A stretch of DNA of 64,000 bases from Shouchella rhizosphaerae (GTDB lineage Bacteria > Bacillota > Bacilli > Bacillales > Bacillaceae_D). The stretch lies in contig NZ_FRBS01000006.1 in the NCBI RefSeq assembly GCF_900142675.1, positions 310,001 to 374,000 of the forward strand, in the 5' to 3' direction. The notes under the pieces were generated by a model. The model ran no database searches. It saw only the letters and a list, made by a program, of their open reading frames with translations, and was not told where the DNA came from. Below are positions 1 through 8,575 of the stretch, in pieces. A program made the position numbers and the translations under genes. Numbering within the stretch: position 1 is the first letter of the stretch; each line of letters begins with the position of its first letter.

Positions 1-213
1 GTTATCCGCTGTTATCTTGATAAGTTTATTGCGCACGACTTTTCATAAAACGGTTAAATAGTATTTTTGTACAAAAAAGAAATCATAATGAGGCCGTTTC
101 AACCCCGAGTTCCTTCATCCGCATCACGCCAGTAAAGGCTCACGGCAAGCCAGGTCAACACTCTAACCAAGGGGGAATTCACTTAATAACTTTGGGATTT
201 AATCCGCTATATA
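1..213. other. Left-edge intergenic stretch, no gene recognised
   Basis: No open frame with a ribosome binding site, and no recognisable protein or RNA. The segment at about 90-175 is richer in GC than the AT-rich sequence around it and could be the decayed end of an element lying to the left, but no terminal repeats or transposase motifs are visible. Confidence 0.3.
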
Positions 214-215
214 CA

Positions 216-248
216 GTAAGAGTGCAGTCATAATTCTGCACTCTTACT
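216..248 (-). terminator. Hairpin downstream of the bacteriocin-like gene
   Basis: A perfect 13-bp inverted repeat (AGTAAGAGTGCAG paired with CTGCACTCTTACT, loop of 7) lies ten bases after the stop of the leftward precursor gene. The U-tract on the minus strand is weak, so it may act as a 3' stabilising hairpin as much as a terminator. Confidence 0.6.
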
Positions 249-257
249 ATTGTGTAA

Positions 258-1091
258 TTAAATTTGGTTACACAGCCATGAAGTACCAAAACCACAAATT
301 GTGCTACAACTCAATCCACAAATAATAGCTGTTTTCAGCCCACCAGCTGAACAAGCTAAAGCCCATGAAACTCCACAGTGGTATATACATACAGCTTGAG
401 TAGCATAACCGCAATACTCCGAGTTATTTGAATTATACAAATCGTTAGCCGGAGCCTCTCCTCTTAACTCATTTAGCTCATTTTCTAGAGATTCTGCATC
501 GTTGTGTACGTCAGTGTAGCCATATCCAGAAATAAATGATTGTGCTTCTGAGAATGTAAACTCTTCTGTACCTTCTACGATTCCGCTAAAATACTGTGCA
601 TGCACATGTATTAATTCATTAGATTCCTTGTCATATACAACATCAATATTCCCAATTGAGTTACCATTCTCATGTCCAAAAATAACTTTTGACTCGTATA
701 CATCATTTACAGTTCCAGATACAACTGTAAGCTTATCATACCCAACAGTTCCTGCACTATCCTCGATCCTCTCAAACCCTTTCGATTTCAACCACTGGAC
801 AGCTTTAGAATAGTCGTTTTCAGTTCCACCTATGCTGTTTTCAAACCCTTTTAGTGTACTAAGTGCTTCACTAGGGTCTAGGAATTGAACCCCTTCTGAT
901 TGAGCGTTAATCTCTTCAATCGAAACATTCTCTGAAACATCTTCTTCTGCACCACAGTCACAACTCTCTGTAGATAGATTCTGATGGGCAGAAGCTTGTC
1001 CCACCATAGAAAACATGTTGGCTACTACCAAAGAGAATACGAAGAATAAAATGAATATTCTGTTTGTTATCGGCGTGTTTAGCCCTTGCAT
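258..1091 (-). CDS. Secreted precursor with halocin C8-like Cys-rich C-terminal peptide
   Basis: A 277-residue exported protein. Residues 1-35 form a Sec signal peptide (charged start, hydrophobic core at 12-30, likely cleavage after ASA). Residues about 36-222 are an acidic, soluble domain with a Cys pair at 44/46. The last 50 residues change character: small, hydrophobic, and with eight cysteines (227, 235, 239, 247, 258, 262, 266, 274). This resembles the mature bacteriocin at the C-terminus of halocin C8 precursors, whose N-terminal part is known to act as the immunity protein. The ATG has a good site, GAAGGAG. It sits downstream of a small membrane-protein gene on the same strand. Bacteriocin function is inferred from domain layout and cysteine spacing only. 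Confidence 0.6.
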   Translation of the reverse strand: MQGLNTPITNRIFILFFVFSLVVANMFSMVGQASAHQNLSTESCDCGAEEDVSENVSIEEINAQSEGVQFLDPSEALSTLKGFENSIGGTENDYSKAVQWLKSKGFERIEDSAGTVGYDKLTVVSGTVNDVYESKVIFGHENGNSIGNIDVVYDKESNELIHVHAQYFSGIVEGTEEFTFSEAQSFISGYGYTDVHNDAESLENELNELRGEAPANDLYNSNNSEYCGYATQAVCIYHCGVSWALACSAGGLKTAIICGLSCSTICGFGTSWLCNQI

Positions 1092-1149
1092 CCAATCACT
1101 CCTTCAAAGGTTTGTTTTATTTTAAAAGCCGTTTTACGGCTTTTAAAAC

Positions 1150-1338
1150 CTAATTGAGTTTCTTAATGATTAGAGCTGTCAAGATAAAAAAGATAAAAGC
1201 CATTAATCCTAAAATGATGGTTGCAAGTGCGTGAATAGTAAAATTAAAAACTGTAAATATAGTGATGGAAAGTAGTGCGATACTAACACCAACTATTAAA
1301 CCGCTAAACACAATCGTAATAGGAGATGCATTTTTCAA
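1150..1338 (-). CDS. Small two-helix membrane protein, possible immunity or accessory partner
   Basis: A 62-residue protein made almost entirely of two transmembrane helices (about residues 6-28 and 33-57) with a basic C-terminal tail (KKLN). Translation probably starts at a TTG preceded by AAAGGGTGAT. It lies 58 bp upstream of the Cys-rich secreted precursor on the same strand with no terminator between, so the two are probably co-transcribed. Small di-helical membrane proteins next to bacteriocin precursors often protect the producer or assist export. That is the basis of the suggestion here; no family is recognised. Confidence 0.5.
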   Translation of the reverse strand: MKNASPITIVFSGLIVGVSIALLSITIFTVFNFTIHALATIILGLMAFIFFILTALIIKKLN

Positions 1339-1697
1339 GATGTATCACCCTTTTAAAATTTTCTGTTATATATACGGTAACATCCATAAACTTTACGAGT
1401 CAACCCAAATTTAGAATAATTTCAATGAAAATTATTAATGAAATAAAAGAATAAATAAGATATTTCGGTATAGCCTAAAATTCCATGTATCAGCGTAAAA
1501 AGTGGTCAATAGGCCAAGAAATACTCTTCTTCTATAAAGGGAAAAATAAATAATATAGTAATTTAATGTAGTGAAACAAACAGAATAAAGCCTTTATTGT
1601 AGTTAAATTACAGAGAATAGAGGATATAAAGCAATTTAGAGTTGTGTAAGCGGTTATTTTGTAGTAAACTTACTAACATTGAAGGGGGTGTTGTTGC
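1339..1697. other. Divergent intergenic region between the bacteriocin-like pair and rpiR-type gene
   Basis: About 360 bp of AT-rich sequence (several A/T runs between 1420 and 1640). Apart from the cre-like and palindromic sites at 1645-1675 near the rightward gene, no gene, RNA or strong hairpin was seen. Confidence 0.5.
1645..1675 (+). promoter_or_regulatory. Cre-like site and 14-bp palindrome upstream of the RpiR gene
   Basis: TGTAAGCGGTTATT at 1645-1658 matches the CcpA cre consensus except for its last two bases. TAGTAA-AC-TTACTA at 1662-1675 is a perfect palindrome ending 22 bases before the TTG start. The palindrome is a likely autoregulatory operator and the first site a possible catabolite repression site. 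Both are inferences from position. Confidence 0.35.
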
Positions 1698-2543
1698 TTG
1701 GCTCGTTTTCAAGAACGGATTAAACAAAATGAAGCGTCATTGACAGGTTCAGAGAAGAAAATTATTACTCAACTAAAAAAGCATGAAAAGCCATTTTTGT
1801 TGTCCATGAATGAATTGGCGCTTTTAAGCAAAGTGAGTGAACCAAGCGTTGTTCGCTTATATAAAAAGTTGGGCTACAGCAGCTACCAAGAGCTAAAAGT
1901 CGCGCTTGCTCAGGAACTAGCTGAAATCAAACCGGCATCAAAAGAAAGCGCTGACATTAAGGCTGAGGATCTGGCTGATACGGTGTTTGTCAAAATGAGT
2001 GAACAGATTACAGCAGCTTTGACGATGACCAAACATGCAATAGAGTTAGAGAAAATGGAGGAAGCGATTGGCAAACTCCACGCAGCAAAACGCTTGTATT
2101 TCTTTGGCCAAGGCTTATCGGGAACAATTGCAGAGGACGGCGCCCACAAGTTTATGCGGCTAGGGGGGATGACGTTATCAGTGAAGGACCCCCATTATCA
2201 GGCGATTTATGCGAGTCATATGGATAGAGGGGATGTCGTTGTTGCCATATCCCATTCTGGGGAAACAATTGATATCATCAATGTTTGTGATATGGCGAAA
2301 AGCAATGGTGCATGCCTCATTGTCATTACATCGAACAAAAATACGACACTTGCTTCGATGGCTGATTATTTGCTGTTGACGCAAGCGGCTGAAACAAATA
2401 GGCAACCTGATGCTATGGTTTCCCGTGTCATTCAACTGGCATTAATCGATACGCTTTATTTACGGGTGGCGGCAATGGCTGGGCCAAAAGGAAAGGAAAA
2501 TGTAAATAAGTCGCGCTTAGCCGTGACGCGGATGAAGAAATAG
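1698..2543 (+). CDS. RpiR/MurR-family transcriptional regulator
   Basis: A 281-residue DNA-binding regulator of sugar or sugar-acid catabolism. The N-terminal helix-turn-helix (about residues 30-75, with LSMNELALLSKVSEPSVVRL) is followed by a SIS sugar-phosphate-binding domain (about 125-265), recognised by FFGQGLSGTIAEDGAHKF and AISHSGETIDIINVCDMA. The start is a TTG with GAAGGGGG 9 bases upstream; no in-frame ATG lies closer. It is followed by a gluconate-type permease, a beta-hydroxyacid dehydrogenase and a four-carbon sugar-acid kinase, so it probably controls that operon in response to a phosphorylated intermediate. Confidence 0.88.
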   Translation: MARFQERIKQNEASLTGSEKKIITQLKKHEKPFLLSMNELALLSKVSEPSVVRLYKKLGYSSYQELKVALAQELAEIKPASKESADIKAEDLADTVFVKMSEQITAALTMTKHAIELEKMEEAIGKLHAAKRLYFFGQGLSGTIAEDGAHKFMRLGGMTLSVKDPHYQAIYASHMDRGDVVVAISHSGETIDIINVCDMAKSNGACLIVITSNKNTTLASMADYLLLTQAAETNRQPDAMVSRVIQLALIDTLYLRVAAMAGPKGKENVNKSRLAVTRMKK

Positions 2544-2590
2544 CGCCTGTCGATCGAAATAGAGAAGCTTTCAAAAGTTGAGGTGTGTTT

Positions 2591-3958
2591 ATGTTAGAGG
2601 GGTACAGTTTAATTGTTGGCTTTGTGATTGCCCTAACATTATTGTTTTTGTTGATTATTAAATTTAAATGGGATGCCTATATTGCCTTGCTTGTTGTCGC
2701 CCTCGGCCTTGGCTTAGTATCCGCAATACCGACTAGGGAACTTGCTGGCATCATTGCTACCGGGTTTGGCAATACGTTAGCTGGCGTTGGGATTTTAATA
2801 GGTCTTGGCATTATCTATGGGCAGCTGCTTGCCTCTTCAGGGGCGATTGAGAAAATTGCTGTCTCGATGCTAAAGGCATTTGGTGTCAAAAACTCGCCCT
2901 ACGCATTGGCTGCAACAGCAACAACGGTAGCGATTCCTGTGTTTTTTGATGCCGCTTTTGTCATTTTAAACAAACTGGTGCAAAGCTTGGCGCTTAAAAC
3001 CAAACTGTCACTGGCGACACTTGTTGGCATTCTCTCCATCGGGCTAATCGTTTCACACAGCGTCATTATCCCGACGCCAGGCCCACTTGTAGTAGCAGAC
3101 CAAACCGGTGTCGATATCGGCGTCTTTTTTCTTTATGGCTTGCTTGTTGCTGTTGTGGCCACATTGGTTGGCGGCGTCATTTACAGCAAGACCGTTGGAG
3201 GGCGGATCCCCACAGGCCAGCGTTTAGCAGATGCTGAAAAGGAAATTGCTGCTGCGGCCGACATTGAACAACAGAAGGAAATTTCGGCATGGTTGTCTTA
3301 TGTCATGCTGGCTTTGCCGATTGTGCTCATTTTAGCGAATACGTTAATGAATAATATTATTTTTCGTGGCAATGAAGACGCTTTCTTGCCGACTGTTTTT
3401 GCTTTAGTCGGTGATAAAAATGTTGCGCTTTTAATTAGTGTTATTGCCGGCATTTATGTATTGAAGCCTTATTTGCGTGAAAAACCAAAAGTCGTTTTAA
3501 ATCAAGCGTTTGAAGCTTCAGGCATGATTTTGCTCATTACTGGGGCCGGTGGCGCGTTTGGTTCAGTCGTCCAAGAGACAGGGCTTGGCGATCAACTGAT
3601 TGCCGTGATGCAAGGCTTGAATATGCCAGCGCTGCTGCTTGCATTTGTGTTCGCGCAAATTTTGCGGGCATCCCTTGGAAGCGCTACCGTTGCCTTGATC
3701 ACAACGTCGTCTATTCTAGGCCCAATGGCCGGAGAACTAGGGGTATCGCCGGTTTTGCTTGGGCTTGCAATTTGTGCTGGGGGCATTGGGCTTTCCTTGC
3801 CAAATGATTCAGGCTTCTGGGTTGTTTCCAAGTTTGGGCGCCTATCGATGGTCGAAACGATTAAAGTGTGGAGTATTGGCGGTTTTGTTGCGGGAGTGAC
3901 AGCGCTCGGCTTCATTTATTTGCTAAGTCTCGCATCGGCATACATGCCAGGGTTATAA
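2591..3958 (+). CDS. GntP-family sugar-acid:proton symporter
   Basis: About 455 residues with 12 or so hydrophobic helices, typical in length and sequence of the GntP/GntT family, which imports gluconate and related aldonates with protons. Family features include an N-terminal IKFKWDAYIALLVVALGLGL-type segment and, near the C-terminus, LRASLGSATVALITTSSILGPM and SLPNDSGFWVVSKFG. The ATG at 2591 is preferred because GAGG at 2580-2583 is seven bases away; a GTG six bases earlier overlaps that site. With the downstream kinase and dehydrogenase, the substrate is more likely a four-carbon acid (threonate, erythronate) than gluconate. The specificity is inferred. Confidence 0.88.
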   Translation: MLEGYSLIVGFVIALTLLFLLIIKFKWDAYIALLVVALGLGLVSAIPTRELAGIIATGFGNTLAGVGILIGLGIIYGQLLASSGAIEKIAVSMLKAFGVKNSPYALAATATTVAIPVFFDAAFVILNKLVQSLALKTKLSLATLVGILSIGLIVSHSVIIPTPGPLVVADQTGVDIGVFFLYGLLVAVVATLVGGVIYSKTVGGRIPTGQRLADAEKEIAAAADIEQQKEISAWLSYVMLALPIVLILANTLMNNIIFRGNEDAFLPTVFALVGDKNVALLISVIAGIYVLKPYLREKPKVVLNQAFEASGMILLITGAGGAFGSVVQETGLGDQLIAVMQGLNMPALLLAFVFAQILRASLGSATVALITTSSILGPMAGELGVSPVLLGLAICAGGIGLSLPNDSGFWVVSKFGRLSMVETIKVWSIGGFVAGVTALGFIYLLSLASAYMPGL

Positions 3959-3985
3959 ATAAAGAGAGATAAAGGTGTGGTAGAA

Positions 3986-4891
3986 ATGAAAACACGCGTT
4001 GGCTTTATTGGATTAGGAATCATGGGTGCGCCAATGGTGCGCAATCTACTAAAAAAAGGCTATACGGTGTCAGTGTATGACGTTCAGCAAGAGCGAATCG
4101 ACATGCTTGCAAAAGAAGGTGCTTTTCCAGCTATTTCTGGAAAAGCAATAGCGCTAAACAGCGATGTGGTCATCACGATGTTGCCAAAAGGTGAACATGT
4201 CCGTTCAGCCATATTTGGCGCAAATGGCGTTATGGAAGGTGCCGAGAAAGGCATGGTGATTGTTGATATGAGTTCAATTTCACCAGTCGACTCGCGGCAA
4301 CTGGCACAACAAGCTTCTGAAAGAGGCGTTGTCTTTTTAGATGCACCTGTCAGCGGTGGCGAGCCGAAAGCAATTGACGGAACGCTGGCAATTATGGTTG
4401 GCGGCGACGAGACGGTATTTGAATCAATTAAACCGGTTCTTGCTGCGATGGGGACAGACGTTGTCCTTGTAGGCGAATCAGGCTGTGGAGCGACTGCGAA
4501 ACTAGCCAACCAAATTATTGTTAATTTGAACATTGCCGCCGTTTCAGAAGCGTTGGCACTGGCAGCCAAAGCGGGCATTAACATTGAAAAAATGTACGAA
4601 GCAATCCGTGGCGGGCTTGCTGGAAGCACGGTGCTTGATGCCAAAGTGCCAATGATCCTCAACCGTGACTTTAAAGCTGGCGGACGGGTTGATATTAATT
4701 TAAAAGACTTGACTAATGTGATGGATACAGCCCATGCATTGTCTGTACCGTTGCCGTTATCAAGCCAACTGCTGGAGATTTTCCATGCATTAAAAGCCGA
4801 TGGGAAAGAAGCGCTCGACCATGCAAGCATTGTCCAACATTATGAAAAATTGGCCAATGTCATAGTGGAGAGGGAGGCATTGAAACAATGA
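3986..4891 (+). CDS. Beta-hydroxyacid dehydrogenase, L-threonate dehydrogenase/tartronate semialdehyde reductase type
   Basis: A 301-residue NAD(P)-dependent dehydrogenase of the 3-hydroxyisobutyrate family. The Rossmann motif GLGIMG is at residues 9-14, the substrate-binding signature DAPVSGG at 119-125 and the expected catalytic lysine at K172 (GATAKLANQ). The ATG at 3986 is better placed relative to AAAGG (3971-3975) than the GTG nine bases earlier. Its stop overlaps the start of the DUF1537-type kinase by ATGA, so the two are translationally coupled. In known pathways a homologue oxidises threonate or erythronate to a 2-oxo acid that the kinase then phosphorylates; that role fits here. 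2-hydroxy-3-oxopropionate reductase is the main alternative. Confidence 0.85.
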   Translation: MKTRVGFIGLGIMGAPMVRNLLKKGYTVSVYDVQQERIDMLAKEGAFPAISGKAIALNSDVVITMLPKGEHVRSAIFGANGVMEGAEKGMVIVDMSSISPVDSRQLAQQASERGVVFLDAPVSGGEPKAIDGTLAIMVGGDETVFESIKPVLAAMGTDVVLVGESGCGATAKLANQIIVNLNIAAVSEALALAAKAGINIEKMYEAIRGGLAGSTVLDAKVPMILNRDFKAGGRVDINLKDLTNVMDTAHALSVPLPLSSQLLEIFHALKADGKEALDHASIVQHYEKLANVIVEREALKQ

Positions 4892-6315
4892 AACATTTAC
4901 ATGCAAAAACGGTTTTAAACACGCTTCCCGCCATTGACCGTACGCTTGTACAGCAGTCATTAGAGCAAGAATTAAAAGAATCTCTTTATAAAATGATTGT
5001 TCTTGATGATGACCCGACAGGCATCCAAACCGTTCACGGCGTTTCTGTTTATACCGATTGGAGTGAAACATCCATTCGCGCAGGCTTTCGTGAAAGCAAC
5101 CGCCTTTTCTTTTTGCTGACCAACTCGCGCAGCTTTACCCGGAGCGAGACGACCGCTTGCCATAAAGAAATTGCGGAACGGGTGCAGCGCATCTCTGAGG
5201 AAGAGGGCATTCCGTTTGTACTCGTAAGCCGTGGTGATTCAACGCTTCGTGGCCATTATCCGCTGGAAACAGACGTATTAAAACAGACGATTGAAGGCAT
5301 GTCGGAAATTCGTTTTGACGGTGAAGTGGTGATGCCGTTTTTTAAAGAAGGAGGCCGATTGACAATCGGCGATGTCCACTATGTCCAAGACGGGGAGTCG
5401 CTCGTTCCTGCCGGGGAAACCGAGTTTGCGAAAGACCGGACATTTTCGTTTTCAGCTTCTCACCTTGGCGAGTGGATTGAAGAGAAGACGGAAGGCGAGT
5501 ATACAAAAGAACAGACGATCTATATTCGTTTACAAGATTTGCGTGAAAAACAAGTCGACGATGTCAAAGAGCAGCTTATGAAAGCGCAAGGGTTTCAGAA
5601 AATCGTTGTCAATGCTGTCGAGTATAGCGATGTTGAGATCTTTGTAACCGCCTTTATGAAAGCTCTAAAAGCAGGCAAGCATTTTCTCGTCCGCAGCGCC
5701 GCTTCGTTGACAAAAGTGCTTGGCGGTGTGGCCGATAAACCGCTGTTAAAGAAAGGCGACCTTGTTGACGAGGCAGCAACGAACGGAGGCCTTGTTATCG
5801 TCGGTTCCCATGTAAAAAAAACGACAGACCAGTTGCAACAACTTCTTGATAGTGGACTCGTAGAAGGGGTTGAATTCGACGTCCATCTAGTTCTTTATCC
5901 TGATCAATTTGAACGGGAAGTTGCCAGAGTCCGTCGTGAATGCGAGGTGGCTATTGCTAGTGGCCGATCGGTAGTCTGTTATACGCGGCGAGAACGCCTT
6001 GATTTAGGTGACAATCAGGCGGAGGAAGAATTAAAATTGGCAGTAAACATTTCTGATGCCGTTACGAGTATTGTCCGTGACTTACAAGTTAGGCCTAAAT
6101 ACATTGTCGCAAAAGGCGGCATCACATCGAGCAGTATCGGCACGAAAGGGTTGGCTGTTAAGCGCGCTGAAGTGCTAGGACAAATACAACCAGGTATTCC
6201 TGTATGGAAAACAGGGAACGAAAGCAAATTTGCAAATGCGACGTACATTATTTTTCCTGGCAATGTTGGCCGGCCCGAAACATTAAAAGAGGTTGTAGAA
6301 GAGTTAGAACAATGA
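4888..6315 (+). CDS. Four-carbon acid sugar kinase (OtnK/DUF1537 family)
   Basis: A 475-residue two-domain kinase. The N-terminal domain has LDDDPTGIQTVHG (39-50), LTNSRSFTRSET and SRGDSTLRGHYPLETD, which bind the sugar acid. The C-terminal nucleotide-binding domain has VGSHVKKTTDQL, VAKGGITSSSIGTKG and FPGNVG. Members phosphorylate 2-oxo-tetronate, threonate or erythronate. Start codon overlap (ATGA) with the dehydrogenase gene indicates a coupled operon. The decarboxylase/aldolase and isomerase that complete the usual otn/ltn pathway are not next to it; a bidirectional terminator and a convergent gene follow directly. Confidence 0.88.
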   Translation: MKHLHAKTVLNTLPAIDRTLVQQSLEQELKESLYKMIVLDDDPTGIQTVHGVSVYTDWSETSIRAGFRESNRLFFLLTNSRSFTRSETTACHKEIAERVQRISEEEGIPFVLVSRGDSTLRGHYPLETDVLKQTIEGMSEIRFDGEVVMPFFKEGGRLTIGDVHYVQDGESLVPAGETEFAKDRTFSFSASHLGEWIEEKTEGEYTKEQTIYIRLQDLREKQVDDVKEQLMKAQGFQKIVVNAVEYSDVEIFVTAFMKALKAGKHFLVRSAASLTKVLGGVADKPLLKKGDLVDEAATNGGLVIVGSHVKKTTDQLQQLLDSGLVEGVEFDVHLVLYPDQFEREVARVRRECEVAIASGRSVVCYTRRERLDLGDNQAEEELKLAVNISDAVTSIVRDLQVRPKYIVAKGGITSSSIGTKGLAVKRAEVLGQIQPGIPVWKTGNESKFANATYIIFPGNVGRPETLKEVVEELEQ

Positions 6316-6414
6316 TAAACAGCTAGTGATTGCCGATTCTTTATGGGCCCGAGATTTGCAAAAATGGCATAATGATAGGAAGCTAAGGAGCGATCAATCA
6401 ACGTACTTAAGATA

Positions 6415-6448
6415 AAAAAGGAGTGCCATAACTGGGGCACTCCTTTTT
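6415..6448. terminator. Bidirectional rho-independent terminator
   Basis: The stem AAAAAGGAGTGCC pairs with GGCACTCCTTTTT (loop about 8-9) between two convergent operons, with A and T tracts on both sides, so it can stop transcripts from either direction. Confidence 0.9.
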
Positions 6449-6450
6449 GG

Positions 6451-7659
6451 TTATACAACTGCTTGTGCTGCTGCGTGTTTCCGTTCAGCATGTTCTTGCT
6501 TAGCTTTTGCCAGCAATTCTGGCTCGGTTAATAGCTGAAAGCCGATAAGGGCTAGGCCTTTTGCTCCGGTAATGAGCGCTTGATTGCCTTGGGGCGAAGC
6601 GGCAGCTTCCCGGAAGGCAACCGTGTGGCCGACTAAATCGTCTGGGCCGATTTTAATGTAAGGGTGTATCGTAGGCACCACTTGGCTAATATTGCCTGTG
6701 TCCGTGGAGCCGAGACCGTCACGTTCGTCTGTTTGGACGTCTTCGCCTAGCTCTTTAAAAATGGATACAAATCGTTCGTTTAAGACATCGTTTGGCAGCA
6801 GGTCGTCGACTTTGTTTTGGAACTCAACAATTTCAAGAGTTGCCCCTGTAGCAAGGGCAGCCCCTTGGGCAATCGCATCGATTTTTTGGCGGATGATGTC
6901 TGTTTTTGGACGTGTATTGGCGCGAATGTAAAAGCGTGCCCGTGCATAGTCAGGGACAATATTAGCCGCGTCGCCTCCGTCAGGAATGATGCCATGAATG
7001 CGCACATCATCGGTCACATGCTGGCGCAATGCATTAATGCCATTAAAAAGTTGAATGACCCCATCAAGGGCGTTAATGCCTTTTTCAGGCGCACCGGCAG
7101 CATGAGCTGGCTTGCCATGAAACACATAATCGACAGGGTCGACAGCGAGAGAACGGCCTGATACTCGTGTCTCTCCGCTAGGGTGGATCATCAGTGCAGC
7201 GTCGATGCCAGCTAAGAGCCCTTCACGGACAAAGCTGCCTTTCGCGCTGCCGTTGTCGCCGCCTTCTTCAGCTGGTGTACCGAGAACGACGACACGCCCA
7301 CCTGATTCATGGAGTTGTTCCCCTAAGGCAATGGCTGCAGCGACGCTTGTAGTGCCGATAATGTTATGGCCGCAGGCATGGCCAATGCCAGGCAAGGCAT
7401 CGTATTCAGCTAGAAAAGCAATGGTTGGTCCAGCTGGGTCGCCCTTTTCGGCAAAAAAGCCGGTTTTGTGGCCAGCCACATCGAGTTTGACACTAAAGCC
7501 AGCGGATGTAAGGAGCTCCGTTAGTTGGGAAGAAGCAAACACTTCTTCATTGCCGATTTCAGGGTTTTCATGGATTTGCTGGCTTGTGCGAATAAAGATT
7601 TCTGCTTGGCTGTCAATCGCTGATTCAATTGCTTGCTTTGCAAAAGTATAGGTCGGCAT
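6451..7659 (-). CDS. M20-family amidohydrolase (AbgB/PM20D2-like)
   Basis: A 402-residue zinc-dependent amidohydrolase. Metal-site motifs typical of the family are visible: EYDALPGIGHACGHNI, GTPAEEGGDNGSAKG and, near the C-terminus, LGSTDTGNISQVVPTIHPY. The dimerisation domain begins near the GKPAHAAGAPEKGINAL segment. It is the last gene of the methionine importer operon, 12 bp after metQ, and therefore lies under the SAM riboswitch. Related M20 enzymes beside sulfur-compound importers remove acyl groups from N-acetylated sulfur amino acids, so deacylation of an N-acyl-methionine or dipeptide-like substrate is a reasonable inference. The exact substrate is not visible from sequence. Confidence 0.85.
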   Translation of the reverse strand: MPTYTFAKQAIESAIDSQAEIFIRTSQQIHENPEIGNEEVFASSQLTELLTSAGFSVKLDVAGHKTGFFAEKGDPAGPTIAFLAEYDALPGIGHACGHNIIGTTSVAAAIALGEQLHESGGRVVVLGTPAEEGGDNGSAKGSFVREGLLAGIDAALMIHPSGETRVSGRSLAVDPVDYVFHGKPAHAAGAPEKGINALDGVIQLFNGINALRQHVTDDVRIHGIIPDGGDAANIVPDYARARFYIRANTRPKTDIIRQKIDAIAQGAALATGATLEIVEFQNKVDDLLPNDVLNERFVSIFKELGEDVQTDERDGLGSTDTGNISQVVPTIHPYIKIGPDDLVGHTVAFREAAASPQGNQALITGAKGLALIGFQLLTEPELLAKAKQEHAERKHAAAQAVV

Positions 7660-7671
7660 TGGTTTCGCTCC

Positions 7672-8538
7672 TTAACGTGGATAACTGTTTAACTCATCCA
7701 GTGAAATGTAGGTTGGGATAGTGGCGCCTGCGTATTCTTCTTCAATAAACGTCTTGACTTCATCACTTTGGTAAATGTCGACAATGCGCTGTAGGACAGG
7801 GTTGTCTGCGTCTTCGCTTCGTGCCGCTATGATGTTAATGTACGGCGTAGCTGTTTCGCTTTCCAAGGCAATCGCATCTTCAGGTGGAACGAGCCCGGCA
7901 TCAACGGCAATGCCATTATTGATGAGGGCTGCATCCACGTCTTCCATGAGACGAGGAGCGTTGCCAGCGACAATTTCCGTTAATTTAATGTTTTTTGGAT
8001 TGTTTTTAATTTGGTCAACGCCGCTTGTAACGCCGAAGTCATCTTCTAGTTCAAGCAGGCCTGCTTCTTGCAAGAGCATTAAGTTGCGTGCTTGGTTCGT
8101 CGCTTCTTTATCAATGGTAATCTCGGCACCATCAGGAATGTCGTCAACTGAATCATACTTAGTGGAATAAAGCCCCATTGGCGCAAGCACTGTAGAACCG
8201 ATCGCTGTTAAGTCAAGGTCATGTTCTTCGATAAAGTGGTCAAAATAGGAAATCGTTTGGAATGCATTGGCGTCGATTTCGCCGTCGGCTAGAGCCTGGT
8301 TTGGCTGGACGTAGTCATTAAAACGAACAATTTCAATTTCAATGCCTTCTTCAGCAGCAATGTCAGCAATGAAGTCCCATTGCGGCGTATCTGTGCCAGT
8401 AACGCCAATTTTGACGCTAACAGGATTGTCGGGGCTGTAGTCCGTCGTTTCGTCTAAGCTGTCTGCGCCAGCATTGCAAGCAGTGAGGGCAAATGCGGCT
8501 AAAATGGAAAGCGATGCGGTCGTAACTGTCTTTTTCAT
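7672..8538 (-). CDS. metQ: Methionine ABC transporter substrate-binding lipoprotein
   Basis: A 288-residue NlpA/MetQ-family lipoprotein anchored to the outer face of the membrane that captures methionine. The signal peptide ends in a lipobox (ALTAC, Cys21). The body shows family segments KIGVTGTDTPQWDFI, DYVQPNQALADGEIDANAFQ and NNGIAVDAGLVPPEDAI. The mature protein is strongly acidic, as expected for an alkaliphile's surface proteins. It follows metI and precedes the M20 hydrolase, all in one leftward operon headed by a SAM riboswitch. Confidence 0.95.
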   Translation of the reverse strand: MKKTVTTASLSILAAFALTACNAGADSLDETTDYSPDNPVSVKIGVTGTDTPQWDFIADIAAEEGIEIEIVRFNDYVQPNQALADGEIDANAFQTISYFDHFIEEHDLDLTAIGSTVLAPMGLYSTKYDSVDDIPDGAEITIDKEATNQARNLMLLQEAGLLELEDDFGVTSGVDQIKNNPKNIKLTEIVAGNAPRLMEDVDAALINNGIAVDAGLVPPEDAIALESETATPYINIIAARSEDADNPVLQRIVDIYQSDEVKTFIEEEYAGATIPTYISLDELNSYPR

Positions 8539-8575
8539 AGATGGTTTCTCTCCTCTTTCATATCTGTAGGTCTCT

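Noticed and set aside
90-175. GC-richer patch at the left edge that could be part of an insertion sequence.
   Set aside because: No transposase motifs, terminal inverted repeats or target duplications can be seen within the window.
4084-4830. Long antisense open frame opposite the dehydrogenase gene.
   Set aside because: It mirrors a well-supported coding gene, has no start signals, and its residue composition (Ser/Pro/Ala-rich) is typical of reverse-strand shadow translation.
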